From Theocolax elegans (taxonomy: Eukaryota > Arthropoda > Insecta > Hymenoptera > Cerocephalidae): 64,000 nucleotides of DNA. The DNA lies in contig CM047427.1 of NCBI GenBank assembly GCA_026168455.1, positions 62,872,162-62,936,161 on the forward strand. Direction: 5' to 3'. Both the position numbers and the translations under genes were made by a program. Below, in pieces: positions 46,351-60,643 of the stretch. How positions within the stretch are numbered: position 1 is the stretch's first letter; each line of letters opens with the position of its first letter. A model generated the notes under the pieces. That model searched no databases. It was not told the DNA's origin and saw nothing but the letters and a program-made list of their open reading frames with translations.

Positions 46351-49300
46351 TTATATTATCTTATATTTTTCATTAATAGTAAATTGTGACCTATTTTGAT
46401 GCTTAAAATTAAACATTAAAAGTCAGTCGTTCGAGAATGCGCAGATATGTAGACAAATATTTATCGTACAAAAATCTAATTTTTACAAACAAGATATATT
46501 ATAAATGATATAGGTGTTTTATTTTCGATCTCTGGATAACTCTTTAATAAGGAATTGAAGATCTCATTTTGAAAACAGGTATAAATCTCAATAAATATGT
46601 ACTTCCTTGATGAATAAATATATTGATAAGATGACCCCAACAACGTAGAATACCGTGATACTGTTATTGGCAAAAGATCATGAAAATAAGTTAATACACT
46701 AGTGGGTGGATTTGTTGAAAGTTATGTGAACTTGGTTGCCTTGATTAGTAAGTCAATTAAGTTCTTGGTAAAGTTTGCTCAAGTAACTTGTTATCCTGCA
46801 GATCGTTCAACTACATAGTTTATACATTTCAGAGTGTTACAATAATTTTAAGAATAAACGTATTTAACATAACAGTTTTAATTAGAACAGCGTCAATTAT
46901 TTTCAATACACTCTATACACTAATAAAACGGATTTTTTCTTTTAATTTTCCATGTTTCAACTATTAAGCCATTACTTAACTTTCTTAAATAGGAAAGATT
47001 TTCCCTCATAACGATGTAACATAGTGTATTAATAATTAAGTCATAGGACTTTAATGTAAATAAACTTTTTTGTTACGTCCTATTAAATAAAATAAAACAA
47101 TATTAACGGCAAATATTTTAATCGATTTTCAATTAAGTAGTTATTATTATAACACAGTAAAGTATTCAACAAAATGCTATTTACATCAAGTATGAAGTAT
47201 GATAAACTTAATTTTAACAAATCCTTTTGCACGTAACAACTAAGTATTTTTCAATGTACTAACACATAAACTATTTTTTCTAACATTTTAGTTGAAAATA
47301 AAATTTATGGTTAAAAATCTCTGCCAATTCAATGGCACGTAGCTTCTTCAAAATAATTGTGACGCTCTTATATGTACACTATTATTCTAATATGAAACTT
47401 AATTTGTCATAATAAATTTATCCAACGTTCTAAAACTGTATGTGGTATTACAGTTTAAAAACACGATTTTAAAAAAAAGAACATATTTTGAATCACACAA
47501 TTTAAATATTGTATTGGTACTATATCTGCCACACAAAAACATACTTTACCACAAAGTAAAATAATCCTAATTATTTTGGGATTTCAACTATCGATGCAAA
47601 GAATGAGAAAGGAAAACTTAAGTAAGTGGTTTCCACAAGAATTAAAATTACCGTCTAAAATAGCACTAAATTTGAATTATGATATTGAATTAATCCTATA
47701 CCAAAATATTCAATCTAATTAAAATTGTTTACGTCTCATAGTAATTTAGAAAATTTATGACACAATTTTAACAAATATAGCGGTACTATAATCATCTGAT
47801 TTTAAAGTCCATCTTTTTCATACCAATTAATGCATTTCCCAACGATAAAGTACTAAAAAGTATAGCATTCAGATATTGCAAATACTTTAAAACATGTTTT
47901 TGACAAGTCTTAATAAAGCTACATGTTGCTATTAAAAAACATTCTTACGAAATAATAATTTTTCGAAAAAACCCTTTCCTATTATAATTTTTTTCAATAA
48001 CCACTTGATAACATTTTCTGAAATCTTTACACAATACAGCCTCTATTATGTTTTATTATCAAGTTTCTTTCAATTAAAGTGACCGATCAGTTTCAGAAAT
48101 TAGAAGAATCAAAAATTTCATTAAAAAATATATAATGCTCAATTACTTCGATAATTATAATTTTTTAGCTGAAAAATATACAGAGCATTGTTACCATAAA
48201 GATTACCTTTCCTCATGATTCCAAGTGGATTAATAACATTTTCTGTTTTTATTTCTTTATAAAAAACTAAAAGATAAAATTACCTGAAATTTTTACAATA
48301 ATATAGATACTATTTATGTTTTATTACCACGATTTTATTTGACCGATTAGTTTCAAAGGTATAATAAATTGAAATGAAAAATTAGCTTTTTTTAAGGTAC
48401 TTATAAACTAATAAAAATCATTTATAAAACCTAAATCGAAACGAAAATTTTTCCTAAGTATAATTACTTTTATTTAAAAATATCTGCAAAAATGAAAATT
48501 TTCGAAAATAAATTTTTTAAAAATTGATTATTAGCTACAAAAAAACGAATCAATAGATCCAAAAACGAATTTACTAGTGGTACACGTACAAACATACACT
48601 TAGACACAGACGCAGACACACACATACACATACCTCCATACGAACATTTACTAAAAATACATGATTTAGATTTTAGATATGTCAAAATATAGTTCTAACA
48701 CATTCTTAGCAAATCGAAAAATTTTACTATTACAAAGCTTGTTCTACAAGAAAACGAAATTACCGACGAATAATTATTTAATAATATATTGTATTTTCTG
48801 TACATATTTTTCACTGATTTAGAAGGTTTAGAAAGTAAATTAGTGCAAGGAAAGATATCACGTTACAATTAAGTTTGAAATGCGTTTTATAAAATGAATA
48901 GACAATCTGGTATTTTATCATTATGTTGTATTACATTAAATTTAATTGACAGGTATATTCGTTTAAATGACATATTTTAAAAAGTTTTGTTGTAACTTGA
49001 GCTCAAGAGACGACAAGAGAAGTTTTAATAAAATTTTATTTGCACTCGAATTTTAGCAAGAGGTGCTCACTCTGTTCCGAGGTTCATAAAAACGTGTGAA
49101 AAATGTGAGTAAAGCCTTTAGATAGCCCTAATTGACAACTGTATTTCTTAACTCGTAAGGCTACATAGTCTAATTTATTCCAGTGCGTACCACCGAAATA
49201 TATCAAAAAGTTTTTTCTTCCCCCGCGCCTCATGATTTTCCATCATATTGCGTAAAAAGCAGCCCGAAAAACAAGAGAGCCAACGCGTAAGGTGATAAAG

Positions 49301-49424
49301 ACCAAAAGAGTGGGCAAATAAATAAAGGGTATAAAAAAATGGAGCGAGTAAGAGAAGCGCATGCGACCTCTCCCACATCTCGGCGATATCCGTCGCTATA
49401 TCACTCTTACGACCTGTGCTGACT
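46351..49424. other. AT-rich host non-coding DNA
   Basis: No ORF, RNA gene or repeat structure was recognised apart from ACAC-rich words near 48590-48640. Confidence 0.4.
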
Positions 49425-49426
49425 CC

Positions 49427-49458
<32 letters not shown>

Positions 49459-49460
49459 TT
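49425..49460 (+). repeat. CT microsatellite
   Basis: About 17 CT units with one interruption. A GAGA-rich stretch follows at 49566-49595. Confidence 0.85.
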
Positions 49461-52202
49461 TAGTCGACCTGTGCTTCTGATTCAAGCTCGTATATATCAA
49501 CCGCCGCAGCGAGTAGCCAATAAATCTATTACCGAATCTCATGGGAGGTACTCGAGACCGGGTGAACGAGAGAGACCGAGAGAGAGAGCGAGAAGGTGAA
49601 CCAGCGCATGAGGGATTGTCGCTCGGAGCGGTCTATCTTGGTTATGACTTCTGGTGAGCTGCCGTTGCTCCTACTGCGGCGTCACGCACCTTAAGTACAA
49701 AAGCGCGTGATTCTACATTTACCAGTGATTGTGCTTCTCTGTTCTACGGTATCTAAGATAAACAAAAAAATAGTTATTTAGGTTTGATTAAACAATTAAT
49801 CAATATTTCTATATAGAATACCGCTTATATGGGCATATTACAAATATTTCATATTTTCGTTCGTTATACGTTAGAATAGCACATTAATCTCTCTTTGATA
49901 ATTTAATTTAATTTAAAATAAAAGATGGTAGCTGTAACTAATGGAAATAGTACTAATATATATGTCGCTGATTAATATTAATATTCAGTTGTGATATAAG
50001 CTGCACGACCGTAGGAAAATCGAAAATTAAATACATTTTCGAATCACAGTATCTGTATTGATTAACCTTATTCATATCAATTGCTAGCTCCGTGTATACT
50101 ATCCTTACATTACTATCTAGTTCAACTTTATATACAGCAACCAATAATATAAAGCTATATTTATTGCACAGAAGTGCTAGAAAATGTTATATTTCAGTCA
50201 CGTAAAATGCACTTTTCTGTTTTGTATGTTACATCGAGAATTCATTTGACACATATCGCAAACAAAAGTTCGATGCTTATAGAAATATGGAAAGTTGTTG
50301 GGCTTTTATCGATTACTAACGACTATAACTACAATTTTCAGCTTTTCAGTAAGCTTTACAAATTCGAACCCAAGGGTAAAATTAAAGCTCAAATTTCAGA
50401 AATTTTTTCAAAAATTCGAAAATCTTGTCGGCATTGATTGATTGTTGGCGTTAAAGCTACAATTGAAGGGTTTTCACATTTTTTCAATCGGTTTTAACAA
50501 CTGCCAACAAATGATCGGTTCTGAAATCATTTTCGAATATTTGAAAAGCTACGTATAAATCGAAATCCACGGGCTTTAATTTTAGCCTATAGAACTTGAA
50601 ATTCGACCATTCCCCATAAAAAAGTGAAATATGCGAAGCCCGCGTAAAAAGTTTTAAAATTGTCTATCTAATCTACGTTCTATTTTTGTATATTTTGTCT
50701 TTTTATTGAGATGTACTTATACAAAATATACATTACATACTTCGTTTGACCGAGGATACATTAATTGAGGATTAAATATTGCTAAGATGTATCAGTAGAA
50801 GTATTCACTTTACGAGTATTTTCTAGACACTAAGAGAAATGTAGAAAAAAGCAGAAAAGAAAATTAGCAGATAGAGAAACGATTCATAACGAAAGATATT
50901 ATTTTTAAATGGATTCATGAATATGTGTCTTAGGAGTCGTATAGATCCGGTAGATGTTTTCTTATGTAAGTTTGATGCATTCATTGAGCGTAAGTTGGCT
51001 CGTACGTTCACAATTTTTCTCTCCCTTGTCTTGAGCCGCGTGTCCTCCGGGCGGGTTTATTAAATTACGGTTATGGCCAGCTTGGATATACACCGCATAA
51101 TACGCGACTCACCCCGCGTTTATAACGCGCGCTATATATTCGTATATACATCGATGAGCGTGGAGAGGCTAAGTACTTGAGGCGATGGAGCCTACGCTTC
51201 GGTGTGATTTATGGAGATTGCTCGAGCGGGGGCGTCGTTTTGACCGATCGAACTATCTCTCTTCCGCTCGTTGTTGTTCCCCTTTTCGGATTCTTCTCAA
51301 CGAGGAGCTTTTGCCTCTTCGGGAATTAATCGATAAATTATTGGCCGTGAGTTCGATTTTACCGTTTTCACCGTGATCCGATTGTTTTTTCATGATGACT
51401 GATACACCTAGCATCATGGTTATTATAATTTCATTGCTCCGATCACTCTAAGATTGATTGATATTGCGTTATTGTTTTTTTTCGGGTAGCTTAATTGCTT
51501 CTAAATGTTGATATTTCACGGTGTTTATTTACTTTTTATTTAGCTTGTAGTCGTAGTGGTCTTAACAATAATTTTATAAATTGTTATACGTACATATTTT
51601 CTTTCTATTGCTAACCACAGTTATCAAGTCTATGGTTATTTCGTATAATTATACATCAACTACTTCCATCTGTATTTTAATGCACGATTTATTTGAAGTA
51701 CAAAGTAACATATAATACTATATAAATCAATAAACGTGTTAATACATCTACATATATTATCACATGTGACGATGAAAACATTTAAATATTTTATTTTATT
51801 TTATACATTACATTGATCACAATCTATCTTTTTTATTGTATTTATAGTGCTTATAGCAATATTTGTTGGACTAGCTGGTTTTAGTACTATACATTCGAAA
51901 TTGGTTAATATAGTAGTAGTAAAGAATATTTCCGACAATAGAAAAATTTCTTACATGCAAAAAGGACATGGAGACTTAATATTAGTTATATATTCATTTG
52001 TCGTAAATATGCATACTTCTTTAAGTGTTCGGTGTTAAAGATGTGTTTTACACATAAAAGTTGAAGTCAATAACTATGTGTATTGCACGTAAGGACTGTT
52101 CATTTAAGTAACACCGAGTAACACGTATAGTTAATCTCAATGAGTAGTTGTGATTTATCATGGTGGTGATGTAATCGTTACAGGAATAATACAAACTGAC
52201 AG
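49461..52202. other. Host non-coding DNA
   Basis: Mixed AT-rich sequence with a GC-richer patch at 51030-51350. No supported gene. Confidence 0.4.
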
Positions 52203-52369
52203 ACACGTGTGATATATCGAAAGAAAAGGAGCTGTCGATCAGTGATTCGGAGAATGACGAGACAACGAGGAACTCGGAAATCGCGTCCACGACGAGTCCA
52301 TTGAGTAACGTCTGTCCGTCCGAACGCAAGCGCAATACCAAAATCGCGCATGAATCCTCTGATAATTAA
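52203..52369 (+). CDS. Possible terminal exon, Ser/Thr-rich, unrecognised
   Basis: After a CTGACAG acceptor, the plus frame reads CDISKEKELSISDSENDETT and SPLSNVCPSERKRN to a stop at 52369. Composition (acidic, Ser/Thr-rich, then Arg/Lys) looks like a disordered protein end rather than random sequence. No homologue is recognised. The opposite strand is also open (52048-52341), which weakens the call. Confidence 0.25.
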
Positions 52370-52450
52370 GGAGGTCCGCTCGCGCTCGGCAGATCTGTCG
52401 TGAATCGACCGGACGACGCGCGCTCTCTATCTCCGTCGCGGGCGTGGTGC

Positions 52451-52485
52451 AGTATAAACGTCATCGGCAGTGCGCACTAGACGTC
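52451..52485 (+). promoter_or_regulatory. Candidate TATA-type core promoter
   Basis: GCAGTATAAACG sits in a GC-rich patch, followed by CAGTGCGC and a CRE-like GACGTCAC word (52480-52487). No downstream gene is identified. Confidence 0.25.
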
Positions 52486-53185
52486 ACGCGCAAAGCGCGT
52501 TCGCGAATTTGCATGATCCAGGGCGCTGCTACCGCCCCAGGCGTAGTTCACTTATTGCGCTACTAGTGCACCTTGTACCACGAGCCGACGCCACAACCAC
52601 CGCCGCCCACCGCGAGCGCACTGACCCCGACGAGTCCGAGGAGTCGCGAGGCTCACCCTCGCTTCTTGGATCATCGCCTCGGACACCTGCCTGCCGAACG
52701 ATTTTCCCCGCACTCGTTTCCCGCACTAATTCACCGATTCGAATTCAACTTTTCTATTTTCATTGCGTATCTATATATACTTGCAATCCACTTCAACTAC
52801 TTTACCACGAAAACATATTGTTATTCAACATCTTTCCTTTTGCTTTAAACAATGTGCATATTTAGCAAACAATACGAAGCGTTTTGGTGCGTTCAATTCG
52901 CAGAGCCATTGCATTGACGCTCAGAATACAGTGGCAATGATGAGGGGGAAAAAAGAGAAAAGTCAGGTATAGAGAAAACAAGGGTTAGAGTAGCAGGTTG
53001 GACTGCAGGAACGCTTGCGTAAAATCGAATTCTCTCTATTCAGTTGCGCTGCGGCATCGTCCATCAGACATTCATTCGCATCTCACTCGGTTCATCTTTG
53101 TTTCTCTCCCACCGAACGCGCGCGCAGATCAAACGAGCGGCGTAATTTCGAGCGCGCGTACTAGCTGAAACAAAAACCAAAAACA

Positions 53186-53233
53186 CGAGAGAGAGAGAGA
53201 GAGATAGAGAGCGAGAGAGAGAGAGAGAGAGAT
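53186..53233 (+). repeat. GA microsatellite
   Basis: (GA)n with GATA and GCGA interruptions. Confidence 0.85.
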
Positions 53234-53739
53234 GGAGAGAAACGAGACGGAAACGAACAGTAGCGAAGGCAATGCGCGGGTGGGATAACTCCAAAGTCGA
53301 TGACACGAATCGCAAGTGCCTCTATTGTTTTCTGCGGAACACCCTTTCGAGTATCGGAAGTCGCCGAGAGAGGGGCTCAATAAAAAAGAGGTTGGGTACG
53401 GCGCGGGAGGGAGAGGGGTGTGGGGTAGGGGGGGAAGGAAGAGGATCCGAGCCTACAATCTGGTAAGGGTGGCAAGAGAGACGGAGAGTGCACAGTGCGC
53501 ACAGAGAGACAGACGAACGAAGCCTCCGCGACTTTTTAATATCCAGGGATGATCTGTAGCTGCTGGGATGCTTCGTCAGCCGTTGTCATTGTTATCACCG
53601 GATCTCTTCGGGACAATGACAATTTTTCTGGTTTTATTCTCCCGCTGAGGGGGAGGCAGAACTACTGTCCCTTCCACACCACTTTTATACCCCGCGTCTG
53701 ATGCAGTATTATCATACGGCGTAGCCTACTCGCTTCTTT

Positions 53740-53790
53740 TCTCTCTCTCTCTCTCTCTCTCTCTTTCTATCTATCTCTCTCTCTATCTCT
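53740..53790 (+). repeat. CT microsatellite
   Basis: (CT)n, then CTAT/CTCT variants. Confidence 0.85.
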
Positions 53791-56700
53791 ACCTCACTCT
53801 TACGCGCGCGTGCGGCACTTGTAAGCGGTTGTGTTGTTCCCGCCGTCTATATCCGAGCCTCTCCCTTCTCTGCTTTTTCTTTTTCATGAAAAAGGGAGGA
53901 TCTTTGCCTGGGCCTACGAGTCCATTTCGTATTTTTTTTTATTCTGCGAATTCACCGAGGAGAGGATTTGGACGCGCGCGATTTACTTGCCTACCTCGGC
54001 AATGCTCTCCGAGGGAGTATTTGACGAGAGAGTCACGAGATTGCGATTGATTTCCTTCTCTTATTGGGATTTTCGGTTCTTTTATTGCTGATTTTATGAT
54101 AATAACGAATACATTACTTTCTGTTACATAATACCAAAATTTATATACGTTATGTGCTTGCTCTCTTATATTACTACGTTTAAATGAAATATTTTCCCTA
54201 CTAAGATATCTTATGTACATTTGTATTTATCTTACATGAGTTTACCAAATACAAATATTATATTTCTATTTGGTTTAACATTCAAAAAATATTCCATCGA
54301 TATATAATCTATATCTGAGTAAATATTTTTTTCTACGTACAGATAAATCATTTACTATGCAAGCAAATTAAAACTAGCGCAATTCAACCTAATCGACTTC
54401 AATGAATTGAAAGTTCTTATCGCATTACACGATTGAAGAAGATATTTCGCCAGCTAGCAGCTAAACATAAAATATATGCGTGAAGTATTTAAAAAAAGCA
54501 TTTTTAGTTTACTACAGATAAAACGAATTTTATTGGTGATGAAAATTTTCAGTGATTTGTAAATGATAATGCGAAGAAGAATGTTCAGTGGCTCTCGTAT
54601 AAATTCCCTCCAGATATGGTAGAAGAAGCAAGTGCATTAGGTGGATCGGGTAGTCGCGCGAGTGAAAATTGAGGCAGGGCATTTTGCGCGAGTGGTCTTT
54701 CTCCCTCGGAGTCGTCCCGACGACCGGGTACGGAAATGTCCAGCGAGATAGCCACTCGTAACGTACAATGGACGATTCTCGTTTCGGGAAAGTCGAACGC
54801 GCACACCTATTTTCCCTGCGCGCCACCGTTTGTTTCCCGCTCTCTATATCTTTTGGGTCTTCTCTCCTTCTCCCCTCTCCCCCCGCGCTTGAAACCCCTT
54901 CGCGTATCCGTCGCGAGGGTTGAGGACTCAGCTCTATTCTCGTTTACGATAGCGCGCGCTCGCCGCGGTATCGCTACTTTTGCCAAGTGAGCGACTTCCG
55001 ACTTGCGGGCTCCCGCCACAATGGATGCTAAATTCAAAAGTACCCACCGAAAATCTTTCGAATGCGAGCATCTCTCTTCCTTTAGCTGGCGCGGGCACGG
55101 GGCTTTCTATGCGCCCCCGCGCGCATCAAGTGCGCCAGTCTTCTATTCTCTCTCTCCACCCCCCCCCTCCTAACCACCCTCACCCCTCCTCCTTCTATAC
55201 GTATATAGTCACTCCTTTTATTCCCTGCCTCCGGGCCGTTTTCCTCCGGCACTTGCCTCTTCTCTTTCTTTCTTTCCTTCCTTTTCTCTCTCTTCTTATC
55301 AAGCCTTCAGGAGCCTTTCTGTCTTTATTTTTTCTCTCCTGCTCTATATAAGGGTGCGCCCGCCGCTTTTTATACCTAGAAAAGAGAAATTGTTTATTCT
55401 TCCATTATTTTCCTTTTCATCACTCGGTTTTTATCTAGCTGAGCTGGTTAGACTAAACGAGGGGGTCTAAATACCACCTTTTCAAATGATCTCTTCTTAT
55501 TTTTTATATAAATGTAATAGACTACTCCTCATTTAATTTTATCAGTCGTTTTAGTTCGTTTGCATTCACTAAGAACTTTATAGAAATTAATGGATATCTT
55601 TGTAGCGATATATTAAAACTGTTAACATAAACGTACAGTGCAATATAATCGACTGAATAAAGTAACATGTTGGAAGTATTAACTTTTATGTATCTATACG
55701 TATAAGTCAACACTACTATTGTAAGTATCTAAATTTTTATCATACACTCGATATCAGTTTTAAATACAGGACTGAGGGAAAGTGAGTTATTAATATATCG
55801 ATGTTTAATTATACATTTGTTCAAAATATCTTCATAACTTTTGCAATTGTTGATAATTTATCAGATACGTATGTACACGTATGTAGGTTGGTATTAATAT
55901 CGTCTAACAAAATGTATCATGTTAAACTGAAAGGATAAAGAAAAAAATAACCAAAGAGAAGACATGAGAAGCAAAGGGAAAGAATGAAAGAAAAGAGCTA
56001 GGAGCACGAGGGCAAGAAATGAAATGAAGCAAAAGCGAGTCCGACGGTCTGTCAACGACAGCCAATTGATAATGATTTATAGGAAAGTAATATCGGCTCA
56101 GCGATTTCGGTGGGTTTTGTGATTTGGAAAACACGTTGACTGGTCGAGGACGACGACGAGGATGGCGACGACCGACCGACCGACGGCGACGGACACGATC
56201 GATGAGCCGATGTCCAATATCCTGCAGTTTTCACCGGGACTTTGCGCCGTGTAAAACCGACCTGAGCGTTGATTCTCCGCGAGCTTCAGCTTATTATGTG
56301 CGAGTTGTTCTACAACATTTTGTTTAATCAATACGAATAAAATGAAACATTAAGTAGTTTTTTTGAATTCATATTATACGACAGCAACAGCAGGTTTGTA
56401 ATGCATACATACTGCGGAAGGACACTTTTACTAGAATATATAGTAGTTTGACAATCATACAGTTCCAAATATTTGCACACACAACACAAAAAAATAATTA
56501 GTTATATATAAATTATTTATTAAAATGATAAACACTTATCGTTTAGCAGTTCAGACTTGTAGAAGAGCCACAAATATTGTAAATCGAAACTTGCAGCATC
56601 CAAGTAGCAAGGCAGAAGTATATCTCTTTATTCTAAATTTGCAGATATTAACTTTTTTAGTTTTAATTTAACGCCTTTTTATCGTAACGTATATGGACAA

Positions 56701-58252
56701 AACTATTAAGTACTTTTATTTTACCAACAAAAAGCGACTAAAGACATACGACCTGTCCTGATTACAAAAAAGTTGACTTTAAATTAATAACAATATTTTT
56801 AAATAAATTTGCTGTTATTGTGCATTATTTCACTTTAAAAAAGTAAGTGTTTAATTAAAAATAGATCAGTTTTGATAATTTATAATGTTTGCTCCATTTG
56901 AATTCAATGGATTTATTAAAAAGATCACAATTTATGATTGATAAAATTTCATTATTATAAATATATTTTTAAGTAATTTGTAATAAGCTCTAAAAAGATG
57001 CGTTTTCTTAGAACATGTAATGTTACGTAATAGAATAAATATACACAATTTCTACATTATATCGTTTCAAATTTAGTACACAAATCTTTAATACCCTCTC
57101 TAAATACACACGTATCTCAGTAAATGTTGTTTCAATATTAGATTAGAAAGGTTTATCAAGTAATTGTCGCCGTAGAAAATTTTTGTAGTATACGGAAACA
57201 TTGCAAAGAAATTATAGGGTCGCACACGCCATTTGGTGAGCGAACGAGTCCTAGTTTGTCCAACACCCGAGCGTGAAACTGGTAAATTGATCGTTAAACG
57301 TCGGGGCTGTTAAATTAACCGCTATCTACTCAGATGCTAATAAAGTCACCGCTCTCCTCCCCTTTTATATGCAATAAAAAGCACATCTAGATTTGACTTC
57401 GTTTACTATTCCTTGGTACACTTACTAAATTGATGAAAATGGAAGTTGACCGGCATGTGTATACAACAGAATTTATGGCCATTTTTCAAAGTATTACGAG
57501 AACTTTTATTAGTATGACTATTATTTAGTGTAATTCCACTACAGTTATAACTTTTATATTGATTAAAATCAATTTATATGTTTTAATTAATGAAGTTTTA
57601 CACAAATAATTGTTATCAATTAATTTTTTATGTTATTTAAAGTCTAATATGTTACAAAATTAAAAAAAAATTAATGCAGTGTGTACCTCTATAGGATACA
57701 TTTTTTATGTAAAATATTGTAATGTCTGGAGTTAATAAATAATAATGTTAAATAATAATGTTAAATAAATTTATGTATGCTGTACAAGTGCTTAAATTTC
57801 TGTCAGTTAAATAATTAATAAATTAATCTTATTGCAAAATAAAAATTTAAATAATATATTGATATATTGAAGTTCAATAATGATTGAATTATTAATTATA
57901 TGTATATATAAGTATGATACTTAAACGAAAAACTGATGAATCAACCCAAAATGTTAAGGGACGACCTGACATGATAGTTGTTTTAACTGTATTTATTATA
58001 CTCACCAAATGATATTTATCACACGACAGATATTGATACATAAGCAGTAAATACGTTATTTAAAGTGGTCAAACGTACCCGAGACCTGAAAGCCGAAAAA
58101 TAATAAAAAATTTATAAACTCTGACGATGAATCCTTAATTAATCTAAATGCACACAATTAGTTACCAAGTGCAATCATTCATCGAGGGTGAGCAAATACG
58201 TCGAGGCACGGGGAGGGGTACGAAGAGAGCTTGAGAGGCATGGGCTAAAAGA
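53791..58252. other. Host non-coding DNA with GC-rich patches
   Basis: Patches at 53800-54060, 54640-55340 and 56030-56300 are richer in GC and CpG. A TATATAAG word at 55344-55351 is the best promoter-like site but stands alone. No supported gene. Confidence 0.35.
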
Positions 58253-58304
58253 GAAGGAAGGAAGGAAGGAAGAAACGAAGGAACGAACGAACGAACGAAC
58301 GAAC
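58253..58304 (+). repeat. GGAA and GAAC tetranucleotide repeats
   Basis: About five GGAA units, then about seven GAAC units. Confidence 0.85.
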
Positions 58305-58516
58305 GCGCGACGTTGGCTCGCTTGTCTTTCTCGCAGCTGCCGTGCTGCCAGTAAGTTGAAAAGCTCGTTAAGCTCGGGCGCGCAAGCGCGGGCTGCCCCC
58401 CTTAAGTGATCTCGTATACAACGAGATTTTATGGAAAGTGCATCTGGTCTCGCTGCTCGCGCGCCCGAGTATATCGCGCGACGGTCCGCTCTTGAGTGCC
58501 TTTCCACGCTTTCCCT

Positions 58517-58520
<4 letters not shown>

Positions 58521-58592
<72 letters not shown>
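58521..58592 (+). repeat. Perfect (CT)36 microsatellite
   Basis: 72 uninterrupted bases of CT, the longest perfect run in the window. The overlapping Ser/Leu and Arg/Glu ORFs are products of the repeat. Confidence 0.95.
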
Positions 58593-58595
<3 letters not shown>

Positions 58596-60454
58596 ACTCT
58601 CTCTTTCTTTCGCTTTATCTCTCCACTCCATCTCGTTTTCGCGTGTGCCATTCCTACGCTAGGCCAATTAGTGATTACTTTAACACACGTTACACATACC
58701 GTTCATCTCTTGGTGCAAATATTTTTTCAGCGCTTATGTAATATGCACACCACCAATTGCTCCACGAATTATTAAACTGTTGTTTATACGGTATATGTAT
58801 TTAAGGATGAACGGAACTATAAGAAATAATTAGATAACTTTAAAAATAGTAATTAACACTAAATAAAGTTTTGAAAGATATTTTAGTCAGTTTAGAATAA
58901 TCGAAGAATTGAAATAATATCCTTATTTATATATATTAAAAATAATGTATTAAAAAAATTGATATTTAGGAATAATCTTATTTGCTTGATGGCGCATTAA
59001 AGGAATACTAGTAGCGTAACCGATCTCGATCCCCGCGAGTTATGTATCCATTTGGCCCTCGAGGAGGCAGGGCGATCCTCGTTAAGGAAGGGCCTTTCCC
59101 AGTTATGTTCACCATCACGAGGCGCATAACCGTCGGCTCCGCGCGATTGACTCTGAAATATTCAAAGCAATCCAAGTTGCAGACCACCCCGTGTCTTCAA
59201 GCGTCTCACGTCTCGTCGCCTTAGGTCGCTTGGCCCTCGTATCTTATTTACGCGCGTGGATCGACGCCGCGGACGTTCAACGAACGATTAATTTGCATTA
59301 GTCGCGTGCCTCCATGATTCGATTTTCTCCTTCCCTCTCCTCTCCTTCCCTCTCCTCTCCTCTCCTCTCCTCTCTTCTTAACTTTACCCGGAGAGGTAAC
59401 TAACGAGACGTGAATTGCTGGCACATCGTTCACGCGATGCGTAAATATTCAGAGTTATTAATTTCAATGGGTTCCACGTACCTCGTATATTTCCTGTTGA
59501 CGTACATATATGAGGTTAACGGCATTGTTTATTCAATCAGTAGATATGTATGTACATACTGAATTGTTGGGTATGAAACATGTACTATTATACGATCAGA
59601 ATATAGCAAAATACTCGTGCAATCTGGAGAAAAAAATAGTTACATTCGTCACTTAAAAAGGCAACAAGTTTATTTTATTCCTAACTTTAATTTCATTAAA
59701 ATAAGAATTTTAACGTGTTATTATATACTTATAATGTATAAATTAAACTGAAAAACCAATGTTATTTATTTAAGCCTTTGAACTACACATTACTTTTTTG
59801 TACAGTTACAAATTGTATTCGAAATACACCACAAATTTTTCCAAGTTTTCCCAGTGAATTACGCATACCCTAGTAAGTTGGAGAAGAAGGATGCGAGTAG
59901 AGGAGAGAAAGAGAGTAAAGTCCTGGGTCAAATAAAAGCGAATACTCGTGTTTCCCCATACGCGCTCCTCGCACGATGAAACGTCCTGGAGATCTCGCGT
60001 GTATCTTCAGATAAGCTCGCAGAGGCTGACGCTAAATTCGAAAAAAGGACGAGCAGAGGAGAAAAAGGAGGGAGAGGCCGAAAGGTCGCGCGTCGCGAGA
60101 CAGAATCCAATAAGACGGGCCGATACGGCCTGGCTCCGTCGTAAAACAGGACAAACAAATTTCGCCTCGAGTCGATGTTATACGACGAACCGAGGTGTAT
60201 TGCCCGTGACGCGAAGGATCCCGAGTGCACCTCAAACAACAACCGAGTCTAACTGAAAGAGATCGTGTTATGGCACTTGTACATTCCAAAGAATTACGTA
60301 TGTTGCATGTTTTTCATAGATAACTGGATATTCTATGTACCTAAGTACCTATTTAAAACTAGTTATATTTAATATAAAACACCTTGTATTATCTTTATAA
60401 GAAAAATAAATTATATACATACAAATAAGATTATTATTAATGAATTACAAATTT
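58593..60454. other. Host non-coding DNA
   Basis: Contains a TCCTCTCC-type repeat at 59328-59376 and GC-richer patches at 59030-59280 and 59940-60250. No supported gene. Confidence 0.4.
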
Positions 60455-60643
60455 TTAATGATTATTTATACAGTTCTTATCTATGTGGCAATAGTTCAAA
60501 TAAATAATTTCAATATATATCATAAATAGAACTTCTAGCATACGTACATGTGGAAATCCACAAAAATTCTTCCAAATTGCGTTCCTTAAAATCCAAATTA
60601 TTTTTTTTTCGAGGCACACCTTCCGAACTTCACTTTTCTTCAT
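60455..60643 (-). CDS. Small ORF of an inverted pair, unrecognised
   Basis: 62 codons starting MKKSEVRKVCLEKKIIWIL, with NAIWKNFCGF next. Its first eleven residues are identical to those of the plus-strand ORF at 62209-62352, and later residues are similar (IL-N-IWK-F). It may be coding or a terminal repeat of an unknown element. No signal peptide or known domain. Confidence 0.25.
   Translation of the reverse strand: MKKSEVRKVCLEKKIIWILRNAIWKNFCGFPHVRMLEVLFMIYIEIIYLNYCHIDKNCINNH

Noticed and set aside
58175..58775. Long ORFs of Arg/Glu or Ser/Leu runs
   Set aside because: Generated by the (CT)36 microsatellite.
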